64,000 nucleotides of DNA from Polaromonas sp. JS666. GTDB taxonomy: Bacteria > Pseudomonadota > Gammaproteobacteria > Burkholderiales > Burkholderiaceae_C. The DNA is taken from contig NC_007948.1 in the NCBI RefSeq assembly GCF_000013865.1, positions 3,162,001-3,226,000 on the forward strand, read 5' to 3'. A program made the translations under genes and the position numbers. This document shows, one piece after another, positions 56,635 through 64,000 of this stretch (its first letter is position 1; each line of letters opens with the position of its first letter). The notes under the pieces were generated by a model. It had not been told where the DNA came from and did not search any database. It worked only from the letters and a program-made list of their open reading frames with translations.

Positions 56635-57351
56635 ATGAATTCCCAATTTGGCCTTGCCAACGTCTGGAGCCAGGGCGACATCGTCACCAAATCGGTCGCA
56701 CTGCTGCTGCTCGCCATGTCGCTCGCCTCGTGGATGGTCATCATCATCAAGACGCTGGACCTGATCAAGTACAAGAAAATCGCCAGGGCTGCTGAAGACT
56801 TCTGGCACAGCGAAGATTTCGCAGCCGGCCTGACCAAGCTGGGCGCAGACCCCACCAACCCGTTCCGTCAGCTGGCACTGGAGGGTCGTGAGGCCACGCT
56901 TCATCACCGCAACACCAAGGCGCATCTGCATGATGCGCTGGATGTGAGCGACTGGGTCACGCGCACGCTGCGCAACACCATCGACGAATTCACCGCCCGG
57001 CTGCAGTCCGGTCTGGCCGTCCTCGCTTCCGTAGGCTCCACCGCCCCGTTCATTGGCCTCTTCGGCACCGTCTGGGGCATTTACCACGCGCTGTTGTCCA
57101 TAGGCGCGGCAGGCCAGGCGACCATCGACAAGGTGGCAGGCCCCATCGGCGAGTCGCTGATCATGACGGCACTCGGCCTGGCCGTGGCGATTCCGGCGGT
57201 GCTGGGTTACAACGCACTGGTGCGCGGCAACAAGGGCATTTTGCAAAAACTCAGCCGCTTTGCCCACGACCTGCACGCCTACTTTGTGACCGGTGCACGC
57301 ATCACCACCAGCAACGGCCCGGCCAATGTCGTGCCCATGAAGAAAGCCTGA
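56635..57351 (+). CDS. exbB: ExbB, Ton motor subunit
   Basis: 238 residues with three membrane helices (about 18-38, 125-150, 170-190). LASVGSTAPFIGLFGTVWGIYHAL and ALGLAVAIPAVLGYNALVRGN are the conserved MotA/TolQ/ExbB segments. ExbB pentamers surround ExbD and form the proton-driven motor. Confidence 0.95.
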   Translation: MNSQFGLANVWSQGDIVTKSVALLLLAMSLASWMVIIIKTLDLIKYKKIARAAEDFWHSEDFAAGLTKLGADPTNPFRQLALEGREATLHHRNTKAHLHDALDVSDWVTRTLRNTIDEFTARLQSGLAVLASVGSTAPFIGLFGTVWGIYHALLSIGAAGQATIDKVAGPIGESLIMTALGLAVAIPAVLGYNALVRGNKGILQKLSRFAHDLHAYFVTGARITTSNGPANVVPMKKA

Positions 57352-57431
57352 GCCCGGCGCTTCAAACCTGCAAACCCAATCGTCCTGTCGCACCATCGCG
57401 CCAGGCTAATTTTCAGTGATCGAGAAGCACC

Positions 57432-57842
57432 ATGGCCTTTGGCACCCAAGACGACACCGATGATGTAATGAACGAGATCAACATGACACCCATGGTGGAC
57501 ATCATGCTGGTGCTGCTCATCATCTTCATCATCACCGTTCCCGTGATGAAGCACTCCGTCAACATTGACCTGCCGCGGGCCACCAACGAAGCGCAAAACA
57601 TCAAGCCGGAAACGGTTCGCCTGAGCGTGGATGCGCAAGGCAGCTATTTCCTGAACGAAACCGCCATCACCGACGAAGACCTGGCGCCGCGGCTGAAGGC
57701 TGCAGCGGCGCAAAATCCGCAGCCCGACCTGCATATCCGCGGCGACAAATCGGTTCGCTACGAACGCGTCGCCCAGGCCATGGCCACGGCGCAGCAGGCA
57801 GGCTTGCGAAAAATCGGTTTTATCACCGAGCCCAGGAACTGA
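57432..57842 (+). CDS. exbD: ExbD, Ton motor subunit
   Basis: 136 residues: short cytoplasmic start, one helix with the proton-carrying Asp23 (MTPMVDIMLVLLIIFIITVP), and a periplasmic domain ending ARKIGFITEP-like LRKIGFITEPRN. Standard for ExbD/TolR. Eighty bases separate it from exbB. Confidence 0.95.
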   Translation: MAFGTQDDTDDVMNEINMTPMVDIMLVLLIIFIITVPVMKHSVNIDLPRATNEAQNIKPETVRLSVDAQGSYFLNETAITDEDLAPRLKAAAAQNPQPDLHIRGDKSVRYERVAQAMATAQQAGLRKIGFITEPRN

Positions 57843-57942
57843 TTTCCAGCTGCACCGCAAGACGGCCGCGCAAGCTTTAACAAATTCACCGCAGAAAAAT
57901 ACGCACAACGGCGCAGTTTGAATGAAATCCCCTTGATTTTTA

Positions 57943-57961
57943 AATGAGAATGGTTATCATT
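57943..57961. promoter_or_regulatory. Fur-like box upstream of hemP
   Basis: AATGAGAATGGTTATCATT. The inner TGAGAAT-G-GTTATCA differs from the 7-1-7 Fur core TGATAAT-N-ATTATCA at two positions. It is 34 bases before the hemP ATG. Confidence 0.75.
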
Positions 57962-57994
57962 CACTCAACAAAGCGCAAACCGGTTTAAACCATC

Positions 57995-58207
57995 ATGTCC
58001 CCAGCCCTGCCTACTTCAGACAACCAGAACCCATCCGCTGGCACACCCGCGCATCCAGGAGCTGGGTCGGGCGGTGCCATAGCCCCTTCCAGCTGCCTGG
58101 ACAGTCATGAAATTTTGCGCGGTCAAAAAACAGTGGCCATCAGCCACAACGGCTCGACTTACCGCCTGCAGGCCACACGCCTGGGCAAATTGATCCTGAC
58201 CAAGTAA
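57995..58207 (+). CDS. hemP: haemin uptake protein HemP
   Basis: 70 residues. The last 35 are the HemP domain, LRGQKTVAISHNGSTYRLQ then ATRLGKLILTK; the first half is a disordered Pro/Gly/Ala stretch. HemP (HmuP) is an iron-regulated small protein that in relatives is needed for expression of haem receptor genes. Here no haem transporter follows, only a terminator. Confidence 0.88.
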   Translation: MSPALPTSDNQNPSAGTPAHPGAGSGGAIAPSSCLDSHEILRGQKTVAISHNGSTYRLQATRLGKLILTK

Positions 58208-58430
58208 GCGCAGCACCAGCCGGTTTTAGCCGCAAACCTCAGCACCCGTTTCATCGTGGGGCGATCCGGAGCCTGTAGCGGGCTCCTCAGGTCGTTTTTA
58301 GCCAGCCACGGGCCCTTCAAGGGGTCGTTTAGCCAGGCTTTTTTTCACGTTCACCGTTCAACCTCGCTGTTTCCCGTGCGCCACGCGACTGTTCGCACAA
58401 GCGCCACACCACTGGGCGGCCTGGAGAACA

Positions 58431-58458
58431 AAAAAGCCGACCCCGGGGTCGGCTTTTT
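58431..58458. terminator. bidirectional terminator hemP / GlcG-like gene
   Basis: AAAAA GCCGACCCC then GGGGTCGGC TTTTT, a perfect palindrome without extra loop. It serves hemP from one side and the leftward GlcG-like gene from the other. The 220 bases between hemP and it contain no gene. Confidence 0.9.
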
Positions 58459-58489
58459 CATGGGGCGGGCACTTCAGGTCAGCGCCGGA

Positions 58490-58909
58490 TCAGGATCTCT
58501 CTGACAGGCCGATGGCCGCGATGCCGGCCCGCGCAATCTGCGCATCCTCGCTGGATTTCACACCGCTCACACCGACAGCACCGATGCACTGCCCATCCTT
58601 GACAATCGGCACCCCACCTTCGAGCATGCCCTGGACGTAAGGCGCTGACAGGAAGGACATGCGGCCACCATTGATGACATCTTCATAAACCTTGCTCTCG
58701 CGGCACCCCATGGCGGCGGTATTGGCCTTGGACGGTGCGATATGGGAAGAGATGGGTGGCGCGCCATCAAGGCGCTGCAGGTGCAGCAGGTGGCCGCCGT
58801 CATCGACGATGGCAATGGTCACGGCCCAGTTGTTTTTAAGGGCTTCAGCCTCGGCGGCGGCGGCGATGGCCTTCACGTCGACGGATTCAAGAACTGCTTT
58901 TGATTTCAT
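58490..58909 (-). CDS. GlcG/HbpS family protein
   Basis: 139 residues: MKSKAVLESVDVKAIAAAAEAEA, then VTIAIVDDGGHLLHLQRLDGA and the end VGVSGVKSSEDAQIARAGI. Members include the haem-binding HbpS and GlcG of unknown role. No signal peptide, so cytoplasmic. Convergent with hemP, which may be meaningful for haem handling. TGGAAAA precedes the ATG. Confidence 0.82.
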   Translation of the reverse strand: MKSKAVLESVDVKAIAAAAEAEALKNNWAVTIAIVDDGGHLLHLQRLDGAPPISSHIAPSKANTAAMGCRESKVYEDVINGGRMSFLSAPYVQGMLEGGVPIVKDGQCIGAVGVSGVKSSEDAQIARAGIAAIGLSERS

Positions 58910-59106
58910 GGTTTTCCAGAAAGGGGGTTGGCAAGAACATCGAGCATACGCAAGTTTGGCCGCCTTCCGGGCTGTAATTGCCCCAAAATTAGCTTGGAGA
59001 ACCCTCACAAAAAGTAGGAGGTGGGCCGTACGCCTTTCTTGAAAAAGGCACATTGACCCCTAAAATGACTTTGTCTGCATTTGCAGGCTCCCCTGGAGAT
59101 GTTTTC

Positions 59107-59796
59107 ATGAATGACAATGTTCAGACCCTCGACTATGGCTCGGCCTCGTCGGCCCTGCAGCGCAACAAGGTGCTGCGCAACACTTATTGGCTGCTGGCGC
59201 TGAGCCTGCTGCCAACCGTGCTGGGCGCATGGGTGGGCGTGGCAACCGGCATTACCCTTGCGCTCACGGGAGGCCTCGGCCTGATCGTGTTCCTGGGCGG
59301 TGCATTCGGCTTCATATTCGCCATCGAGAAGACCAAGAACTCGGCCGCAGGCGTGCCTGTATTGCTGGGCTTCACGTTCTTCATGGGGCTGATGCTTTCG
59401 CGGATGATCGGCATGATCCTCGGCTTCAAAAACGGCTCCGAACTGATCATGACGGCCATGGGCGGAACAGCCGGCGTGTTCTTCGTGATGGCGTCGCTGG
59501 CCAGCGTGATCAAGCGCGACATCTCCGGCATGGGCAAATGGCTGTTTGTCGGTGCCGTGGTTGTGATGATCGGCAGCATCATCAACGTTTTTGTCGGCTC
59601 CACGGCCGGCATGATGGCCATCTCGGTGGCCGTGATCGCCATTTTCAGCGCCTACATGCTGTACGACCTCAAGCAGATCCTGGACGGCGGCGAGACCAAT
59701 TACATCAGCGCCACGCTGGCGCTGTACCTCGACCTGTTCAACGTGTTCCAGGCGCTGCTGGCGCTGCTGGGCATCTTTGGCGGCGAGCGCGACTGA
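59107..59796 (+). CDS. Bax inhibitor-1/YccA family membrane protein
   Basis: 229 residues with seven hydrophobic helices. VLRNTYWLLALSLLPTVLGAWVG at the start and the end helix pair SAYMLYDLKQILDGGETNYISATLALYLDLFNVFQALLALLG (in outline) with the conserved Asp residues are UPF0005 hallmarks. In E. coli YccA binds FtsH; relatives leak protons or calcium. GGAG nine bases upstream. Confidence 0.9.
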   Translation: MNDNVQTLDYGSASSALQRNKVLRNTYWLLALSLLPTVLGAWVGVATGITLALTGGLGLIVFLGGAFGFIFAIEKTKNSAAGVPVLLGFTFFMGLMLSRMIGMILGFKNGSELIMTAMGGTAGVFFVMASLASVIKRDISGMGKWLFVGAVVVMIGSIINVFVGSTAGMMAISVAVIAIFSAYMLYDLKQILDGGETNYISATLALYLDLFNVFQALLALLGIFGGERD

Positions 59797-59821
59797 CGCC
59801 GCGCGGCGTCCTGCCTCCCCC

Positions 59822-59848
59822 AAAAAAAGGGCCTGCGGGCCCTTTTTT
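59822..59848. terminator. bidirectional terminator YccA-like / rlmD
   Basis: A7, GGGCC, loop TGCG, GGCCC, T6 between convergent genes. Confidence 0.88.
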
Positions 59849-59857
59849 CATGCCCGC

Positions 59858-61318
59858 TCAACCCCGCTCAAACACCGCGATGCTCTCCACATGCGCCGTA
59901 TGGGGAAACATGTTCACCACACCAGCCAGCGTGCAGCGGTAAGCGCCGCTCTCCACTAATACGCCAGCATCGCGCGCCAGGGTCGCCGGGTTGCAGCTCA
60001 CGTAAACAATGCGCTGGGGCGGCGTCCAGTCGCCCAGCACCAGGCTTTGCTGTTGTTCCCCGTCGTCGCAGGGCACGCCCGTCACCATTTGCTGATGCAG
60101 CGCCGCCAGCGACTTGAACAGCTCGAATGCCCCCTCGCGCGGCGGATCCACCAGCCACTTGTCGGCCATACCATCTTTCACCAGCATCGCGGGTGTCATT
60201 TCAAAGAGGTTTCTTGCCACGAATTCAGTAGCAGACAGCGCGCTTCTTGATTGCGAAGCCGGCTGATTCTTCTTGAAGTTCTGGCAGGAGCGTGCCACCA
60301 GGGCCTCGCTGCCTTCAATACCCAGCACTTCGCGTGCGCAAGTCGCCAGCGGCAGTGTGAAATTCCCCAGGCCGCAAAACCAGTCAATCACACGCTCATG
60401 CGGCTGCACGGCCAGCAGGCGCAACGCCCGCGACACCAGCACCTGGTTGATGTGCGGGTTCACCTGCGTGAAATCGGTCGGCTTGAAGGGCATCGTGATG
60501 CCAAACTCGGGCAGGTCGTAGCTCAACTCGGGTACGCCCTCGTCGAGCAGCTTCACGCTGTCCAGGCCACCTGGCTGCAGCCACCACTGCAGGCCTGGAT
60601 GCGATACCGCGAAAGCGCGCAAGCGTGCCAGATCGCCGCTGCTGAGCGGCTCCATGTGGCGTAGCACCATGGCCGTGACGGTATCGCCGCAGGCCAACTC
60701 GATTTGCGGCAGGGTTTCCCTGGCATCCATGCCGGCAATCAGTTCACGCAGCGGCACCAGCATGTCGCTGACATGCCGGGGCACGACATGGCACTCAGTC
60801 ATGTCGGCCACATAACTGCTCTTGCGTTCATGAAAGCCCACCAGCACCGCATTCTTCTTGCGCACATAGCGCACCGACAGGCGCGCCCGGTAGCGATACC
60901 CCCAGGCGGGCCCCTCAATGGGCCTGAGCAGGTTGTCGGCCTTGACCTTGCCGATGTGCCAGAGGTTGTCTTCCAGCACCCGCTGCTTGACAGCCACCTG
61001 CGCACCCACATGAAGGTGCTGCATCTTGCAGCCGCCGCACGCGCCGGTATGCAGGCCAAAATGCGGGCAAGCCGGGCGCACGCGCTGCGAAGACTCGCGA
61101 TGAATAGCCATCACCACCGCTTTTTCAAAGCTGCTCTTCTTGCGATACACATTGGCGGTCACCCGTTCAAAAGGCAGCGCACCCTCTATGAACACAACCT
61201 TACCGTCTGCCCGGTGGGCAATGCCCTGCGCTTCCATGTCCAGGGACTCTACCGTGAGGATGTCTGGCAGGTATTCAGGCGCTTTCACAGTGTGGTCATT
61301 CAGTTTTTCATCGGTCAT
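59858..61318 (-). CDS. rlmD: 23S rRNA (uracil-1939-C5)-methyltransferase
   Basis: 486 residues. An N-terminal TRAM domain (about 20-80) is followed by the 4Fe-4S cluster Cys of [23 protein letters not shown] (in outline). The methyltransferase part has [12 protein letters not shown] for SAM, DPPREGA, and the catalytic Cys in [16 protein letters not shown]. Longer than E. coli RlmD (433) mainly by insertions in the C-terminal half. Confidence 0.93.
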   Translation of the reverse strand: MTDEKLNDHTVKAPEYLPDILTVESLDMEAQGIAHRADGKVVFIEGALPFERVTANVYRKKSSFEKAVVMAIHRESSQRVRPACPHFGLHTGACGGCKMQHLHVGAQVAVKQRVLEDNLWHIGKVKADNLLRPIEGPAWGYRYRARLSVRYVRKKNAVLVGFHERKSSYVADMTECHVVPRHVSDMLVPLRELIAGMDARETLPQIELACGDTVTAMVLRHMEPLSSGDLARLRAFAVSHPGLQWWLQPGGLDSVKLLDEGVPELSYDLPEFGITMPFKPTDFTQVNPHINQVLVSRALRLLAVQPHERVIDWFCGLGNFTLPLATCAREVLGIEGSEALVARSCQNFKKNQPASQSRSALSATEFVARNLFEMTPAMLVKDGMADKWLVDPPREGAFELFKSLAALHQQMVTGVPCDDGEQQQSLVLGDWTPPQRIVYVSCNPATLARDAGVLVESGAYRCTLAGVVNMFPHTAHVESIAVFERG

Positions 61319-61465
61319 GCCTGAATTGTCTCAGGTCCGACTCCGGAGCGATGTCCGCAGGGTTCAGCATCGTGGTTCGAATGGGCGCCGCACATCGCGC
61401 CGCACCGCAATACCGTTCGCAGTACCATTTCCAGACTCCCTACAACAGACAGGAAAGGTTGCAGC

Positions 61466-61876
61466 ATGGAACTGCGTATCTGCATCGATGTGGATGACAT
61501 GGAACGGGCCATCGCGTTTTACACCGGTGGCCTGGGCCTGCATGTCGGCCGCCGTTTCAAGAGCGATTTCGTGGAAATTCTGGGTGCAGGCAGCCCGATA
61601 GACCTGCTGCTCAATGCCGCGGGCACCCAGCCAGTGGCCAACAGCACCGGCACGCGGCACTACGGCCGCCACTGGACGCCCGTGCACCTGGACTTTGTGG
61701 TCCAGGACATTGAGGCGGCTGTCCGAAGACTGCAGGCCCATGGTGCAGTCCTGGAAATGCCGGTGGCCGAGCGCGCGTGGGGCCGAATTGCCGGGCTGGC
61801 AGACCCTTTTGGCCACGGGCTGGATCTGCTCGAATTCAGGGGACGAGGTTACGACGAAATAATGCAAACGTCGTGA
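61466..61876 (+). CDS. VOC (glyoxalase-fold) protein
   Basis: 136 residues built of two beta-alpha-beta-beta-beta units: MELRICIDVDDMERAIAFYTGGLGLHV and VHLDFVVQDIEAAVRRLQAHGA in outline, ending DPFGHGLDLLEF. Candidate metal ligands are Glu/His at these points. Glyoxalase, dioxygenase or resistance protein cannot be told apart. Divergent from rlmD. Confidence 0.83.
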   Translation: MELRICIDVDDMERAIAFYTGGLGLHVGRRFKSDFVEILGAGSPIDLLLNAAGTQPVANSTGTRHYGRHWTPVHLDFVVQDIEAAVRRLQAHGAVLEMPVAERAWGRIAGLADPFGHGLDLLEFRGRGYDEIMQTS

Positions 61877-61973
61877 TGCCGGGGCGCAGTGAATCTGTCA
61901 ATCTGCTACAAATAAAATAGCAAACCACAACCATAAAATATAGGCGCATCGCTCGCCTGCCGTTCGCCGATCC

Positions 61974-62014
61974 CTGCCGAAAAAAGCCCCGCAGTGCGGG
62001 GCTTTTTTCGGCAG
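61974..62014. terminator. bidirectional terminator VOC gene / nlpD
   Basis: CTGCCGAAAAAAGCCCCGC, loop AGT, then the exact complement ending CGGCAG: an unusually long perfect palindrome with T6 on both sides. Confidence 0.92.
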
Positions 62015-62038
62015 GCAGGTGCAACCTGGAAACGCGAA

Positions 62039-62995
62039 TTACTTGGGGGGCAGGTATTTCGCTGGGTCCACAGGTTTGCCCTGGCGGCGAATCTCGAAAT
62101 GCAACTTCACGCGGTCAGCGTCCGTATTGCCCATCTCTGCAATCTTCTGGCCCTTTTTGACCGTCTGGTCTTCCTTGACCAGCAGCGTCTGGTTGTGCGC
62201 GTAGGCCGTGAGAAAGGTGTTGTTGTGCTTGAGGATGACCAGGTTGCCGTAGCCCCGCAGGCCCGCGCCCGCGTACACGACCCGGCCATCGGCAGAAGCA
62301 AGCACCGCATCACCGGCCCTGCCCGCGATATCGACGCCCTTGTTTTTGGCCTCGTCAAACCCCGTCAGCAGCGTGCCATGGGCGGGCCAGATCCATCCCA
62401 CGTCTTCATCCCCCGTGGCCGCTGGTGCAGCGCTGGGCGCAGCTACCGCAGCGGCTGGAGCAGCGCCAGCACTGGCTGGCGCCGACGCAGGCCGGGCGCC
62501 GCTGACGGCCTGGGCCGGCGGGATGGCGGTTGCGCTTGCAGCCGAGCCGGGCGACACCGGCCGTGTCACCACGGCGGTGGTTTCGCTGGCGGGCGGTACG
62601 ACGCGAAGCACTTGCCCAACTTCAATCACGTTGGGATTGTCAAGGTTGTTCCAGCGCACGATGTCGCGCCAGTTCTGGCCGTTTTCCAGGCCAATGCGGA
62701 TCATGGTGTCGCCAGGTTTAACGGTGTAGTAACCGGGTTTTCCGGCATTTTCAAAACCTGGCGGCTGCTTGATGTTGGCGGGGTCGACCGCAGCGGGAAG
62801 CTGGCGCGACAGCCCCGTACCGCGGTCTTCAACCGGCGCGTGGGTGGGGGAGCGCGAGGCGCAGCCCGCTGCCAGCAGCAGGGTGGCAGCCAAAGCGCAC
62901 GGCAGCGTCAAATTGGCCAGCCGGGTGCGGATGCCCTGGCCAGCGCCCGAGATGACGACAGACTTTGCGCTGTTCGACCTAAAGGTTTGATTCAT
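62039..62995 (-). CDS. nlpD: NlpD-type lipoprotein, LysM plus degenerate M23 domain
   Basis: 318 residues. Lipoprotein signal ending LLLAAGC (Cys about 45), a LysM peptidoglycan-binding module YYTVKPGDTMIRIGLENGQNW...VGQVLRVV, an Ala/Pro-rich linker (about 135-205) and an M23/LytM domain. The first zinc-ligand motif HxxxD is replaced (NKGVDIAG) although AYAH and LHFEIR remain, so it is probably catalytically dead and activates amidases at the division site like E. coli NlpD. It follows pcm in the same direction. Confidence 0.9.
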   Translation of the reverse strand: MNQTFRSNSAKSVVISGAGQGIRTRLANLTLPCALAATLLLAAGCASRSPTHAPVEDRGTGLSRQLPAAVDPANIKQPPGFENAGKPGYYTVKPGDTMIRIGLENGQNWRDIVRWNNLDNPNVIEVGQVLRVVPPASETTAVVTRPVSPGSAASATAIPPAQAVSGARPASAPASAGAAPAAAVAAPSAAPAATGDEDVGWIWPAHGTLLTGFDEAKNKGVDIAGRAGDAVLASADGRVVYAGAGLRGYGNLVILKHNNTFLTAYAHNQTLLVKEDQTVKKGQKIAEMGNTDADRVKLHFEIRRQGKPVDPAKYLPPK

Positions 62996-63091
62996 TGGTT
63001 CTTTCGTCTTCTTGACTTCAATATGACTTCAATATGGACTCGATCTTCATGGGATATTTCATGAGATCTTCATGGGCTGTTCAAGCCATCT

Positions 63092-63949
63092 TCAGCTCGT
63101 ACCCGATTTTAAAGGTACAAAATGGACGGCTTCCAGCACTGTCTGCTTGACGCCCAGGGGCGTTTTGTCCACCACCACCAGCGCCTGCACGCCGGCGGCA
63201 GTTTGCAAGGGCGCGACAAGACGCCCGCCAACGGCCAGTTGCTCCACCCAGGCGGGCGGAATGGCTTCACCGCCCGCCGCCGCAATAATGGCCGCGTACG
63301 GCGCTCCCTTGGCGTACCCGATCATGCCATCACCGAACAACAGGTGGACATTGGGCAGGCGCAAAGCCCGCAGGTTTTCCCGGGCCTTGTCATGCAGGCC
63401 GCGCAGCCGCTCGATGCTGTAGACCTCGTTTGCCAGGTGGCTGAGCAGGGCGGCCTGGTATCCACAGCCGGTACCGATCTCCAGCACCCTTCCCAACCGG
63501 TCCAGCTTGCCCGCCGCCCCCTGGCAAAGCAGTTCCAGCATGCGCGCCACGACGTTGGGCTTGGAAATGGTCTGGCCCAGGCCAATCGGCAGGCTGGTGT
63601 CCTCATACGCCTGGTTGACCAGGGCGGTATCGACAAAGCGGTGGCGCTCCACCAGGCCCATGGCAGCCAGCACCCGGGCGTCTGATACGCCCTGTGCCGC
63701 GAGCTTGTGCACCATGCGCGCACGCACCGCGTGGGAATCCAGTCCGACACCGTCAGGCGCTGCCGCTGGCACTGATTTCTTGAAACCATTTTTTGCTGCA
63801 TTTCCCGTAGGACGTGCTGCAGTAGCTACCAATTTAGTAGCAGACGGCATGCCCTCCCCGGGTTTCAATCGCACCGGAAATGCGGGACGGCTCGCCACGG
63901 CAGGTGCTTTGGCGGTGGGATTGAAAGGAGGCTTGAAGCTGGATTTCAT
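63092..63949 (-). CDS. pcm: protein-L-isoaspartate O-methyltransferase
   Basis: 285 residues. The first 75 or so are an extra Pro/Ala/Lys-rich extension not found in E. coli Pcm (208). The catalytic part runs from RARMVHKLAAQGVSDARVLAAMG through QAYEDTSLPIGLGQTISKPNVVA and the SAM motif VLEIGTGCGYQAALLSHL. It repairs isoaspartyl damage. The extension carries one copy of the dispersed AGCTAT repeat in its codons (63821-63841), which may explain part of its growth. An inner start near 63735 is possible. Confidence 0.9.
   Translation of the reverse strand: MKSSFKPPFNPTAKAPAVASRPAFPVRLKPGEGMPSATKLVATAARPTGNAAKNGFKKSVPAAAPDGVGLDSHAVRARMVHKLAAQGVSDARVLAAMGLVERHRFVDTALVNQAYEDTSLPIGLGQTISKPNVVARMLELLCQGAAGKLDRLGRVLEIGTGCGYQAALLSHLANEVYSIERLRGLHDKARENLRALRLPNVHLLFGDGMIGYAKGAPYAAIIAAAGGEAIPPAWVEQLAVGGRLVAPLQTAAGVQALVVVDKTPLGVKQTVLEAVHFVPLKSGTS
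63821..63841. repeat. dispersed AGCTAT-type short repeat, copy 4
   Basis: Core GTAGCTACCAATTTAGTAGC, inside the N-terminal extension of pcm. Compare 6377-6396. Confidence 0.4.
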
Positions 63950-63958
63950 CGTCTGCGG

Positions 63959-64000
63959 TCAATGCGCCTGGGTGAGCCGGGCCGCGGCCTGCTCCCAATA
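63959..64000 (-). CDS. surE: 3' end of a gene upstream of pcm, probably surE
   Basis: Thirteen codons and TGA reading YWEQAAARLTQAH lie nine bases before pcm in the same direction. surE precedes pcm and nlpD in most proteobacteria, so this is likely the SurE C-terminus. Too short for proof. Confidence 0.5.
   Translation of the reverse strand, partial: YWEQAAARLTQAH

Noticed and set aside
58208..58430. Possible small RNA or haem gene after hemP
   Set aside because: No promoter, ribosome site or stable fold seen apart from the terminator.

Overview
The window looks like a contiguous piece of a betaproteobacterial chromosome. It is G+C-rich, and gene content and protein sequences fit the Comamonadaceae (Burkholderiales; a Polaromonas- or Rhodoferax-like organism). 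This rests on the Bug/Tct solute receptors, the rpsF-priB-rpsR-rplI operon, the surE-pcm-nlpD order, the large NAD-glutamate dehydrogenase and the SorAB pair. No tRNA, rRNA, CRISPR array or prophage was seen. Functions come from reading protein motifs; no database search was possible.

Layout. 0-6 kb: a pair of palindromes around a promoter at the left edge, a CHRD-domain lipoprotein, a two-gene non-homologous end-joining operon (ku-ligD), a 163-bp MITE-like palindromic element, and small ORFs and lipoproteins. 6-12 kb: glutathione transferase, a DsbA-like oxidoreductase and a tripartite tricarboxylate transporter (tctC-tctB-tctA). 12-20 kb: beta-oxidation genes (acyl-CoA dehydrogenase, thiolase, FadJ-like protein), a wrecked short-chain dehydrogenase, the sulfite dehydrogenase SorAB and a divergent MarR-GNAT fusion. 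20-25 kb: the 180-kDa-type NAD-glutamate dehydrogenase. 25-32 kb: a chrA relic, then a four-gene operon (CoA-transferase, enoyl-CoA hydratase, quinone-reductase-like protein, Bug receptor) divergent from a GntR/FCD regulator that heads a split chromate transporter (chrA1-chrA2). Two equal palindromes 21 bp apart lie in the divergent promoter.

32-41 kb: housekeeping genes rlmB, an orphan YbbA-type ATPase, a TesA-type esterase, mnmH, then dnaB carrying an intein in its Walker A loop. The intein has the hallmarks of a class 3 intein with a LAGLIDADG endonuclease. The ribosomal operon rpsF-priB-rpsR-rplI follows, with an insertion sequence landed just upstream of its promoter. 41-47 kb: an ActP-like symporter with its small DUF4212 partner and two coupled small ORFs, then ppsA and its regulator ppsR divergently arranged.

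47-59 kb is a peroxide and iron block: ahpC (with an OxyR-type site), ahpF, bacterioferritin, a TonB-dependent siderophore receptor (Fur box, TTG start), a PiuC-type oxygenase coupled to an FMN alpha-hydroxy-acid oxidase, bacterioferritin-associated ferredoxin, tonB-exbB-exbD, hemP (Fur-like box) and a GlcG/HbpS-like protein. Together these cover ferric-chelate uptake, energy transduction, iron storage and release, and protection from peroxide. 59-64 kb: a BI-1/YccA membrane protein, rlmD, a VOC protein, and nlpD-pcm-surE (surE cut by the window end), with no rpoS beside nlpD.

The most noteworthy points are the dnaB intein, the MITE-like element, the paired operators at 29.6 kb, the chrA relic at 25.3 kb and the PiuC plus hydroxy-acid-oxidase module.
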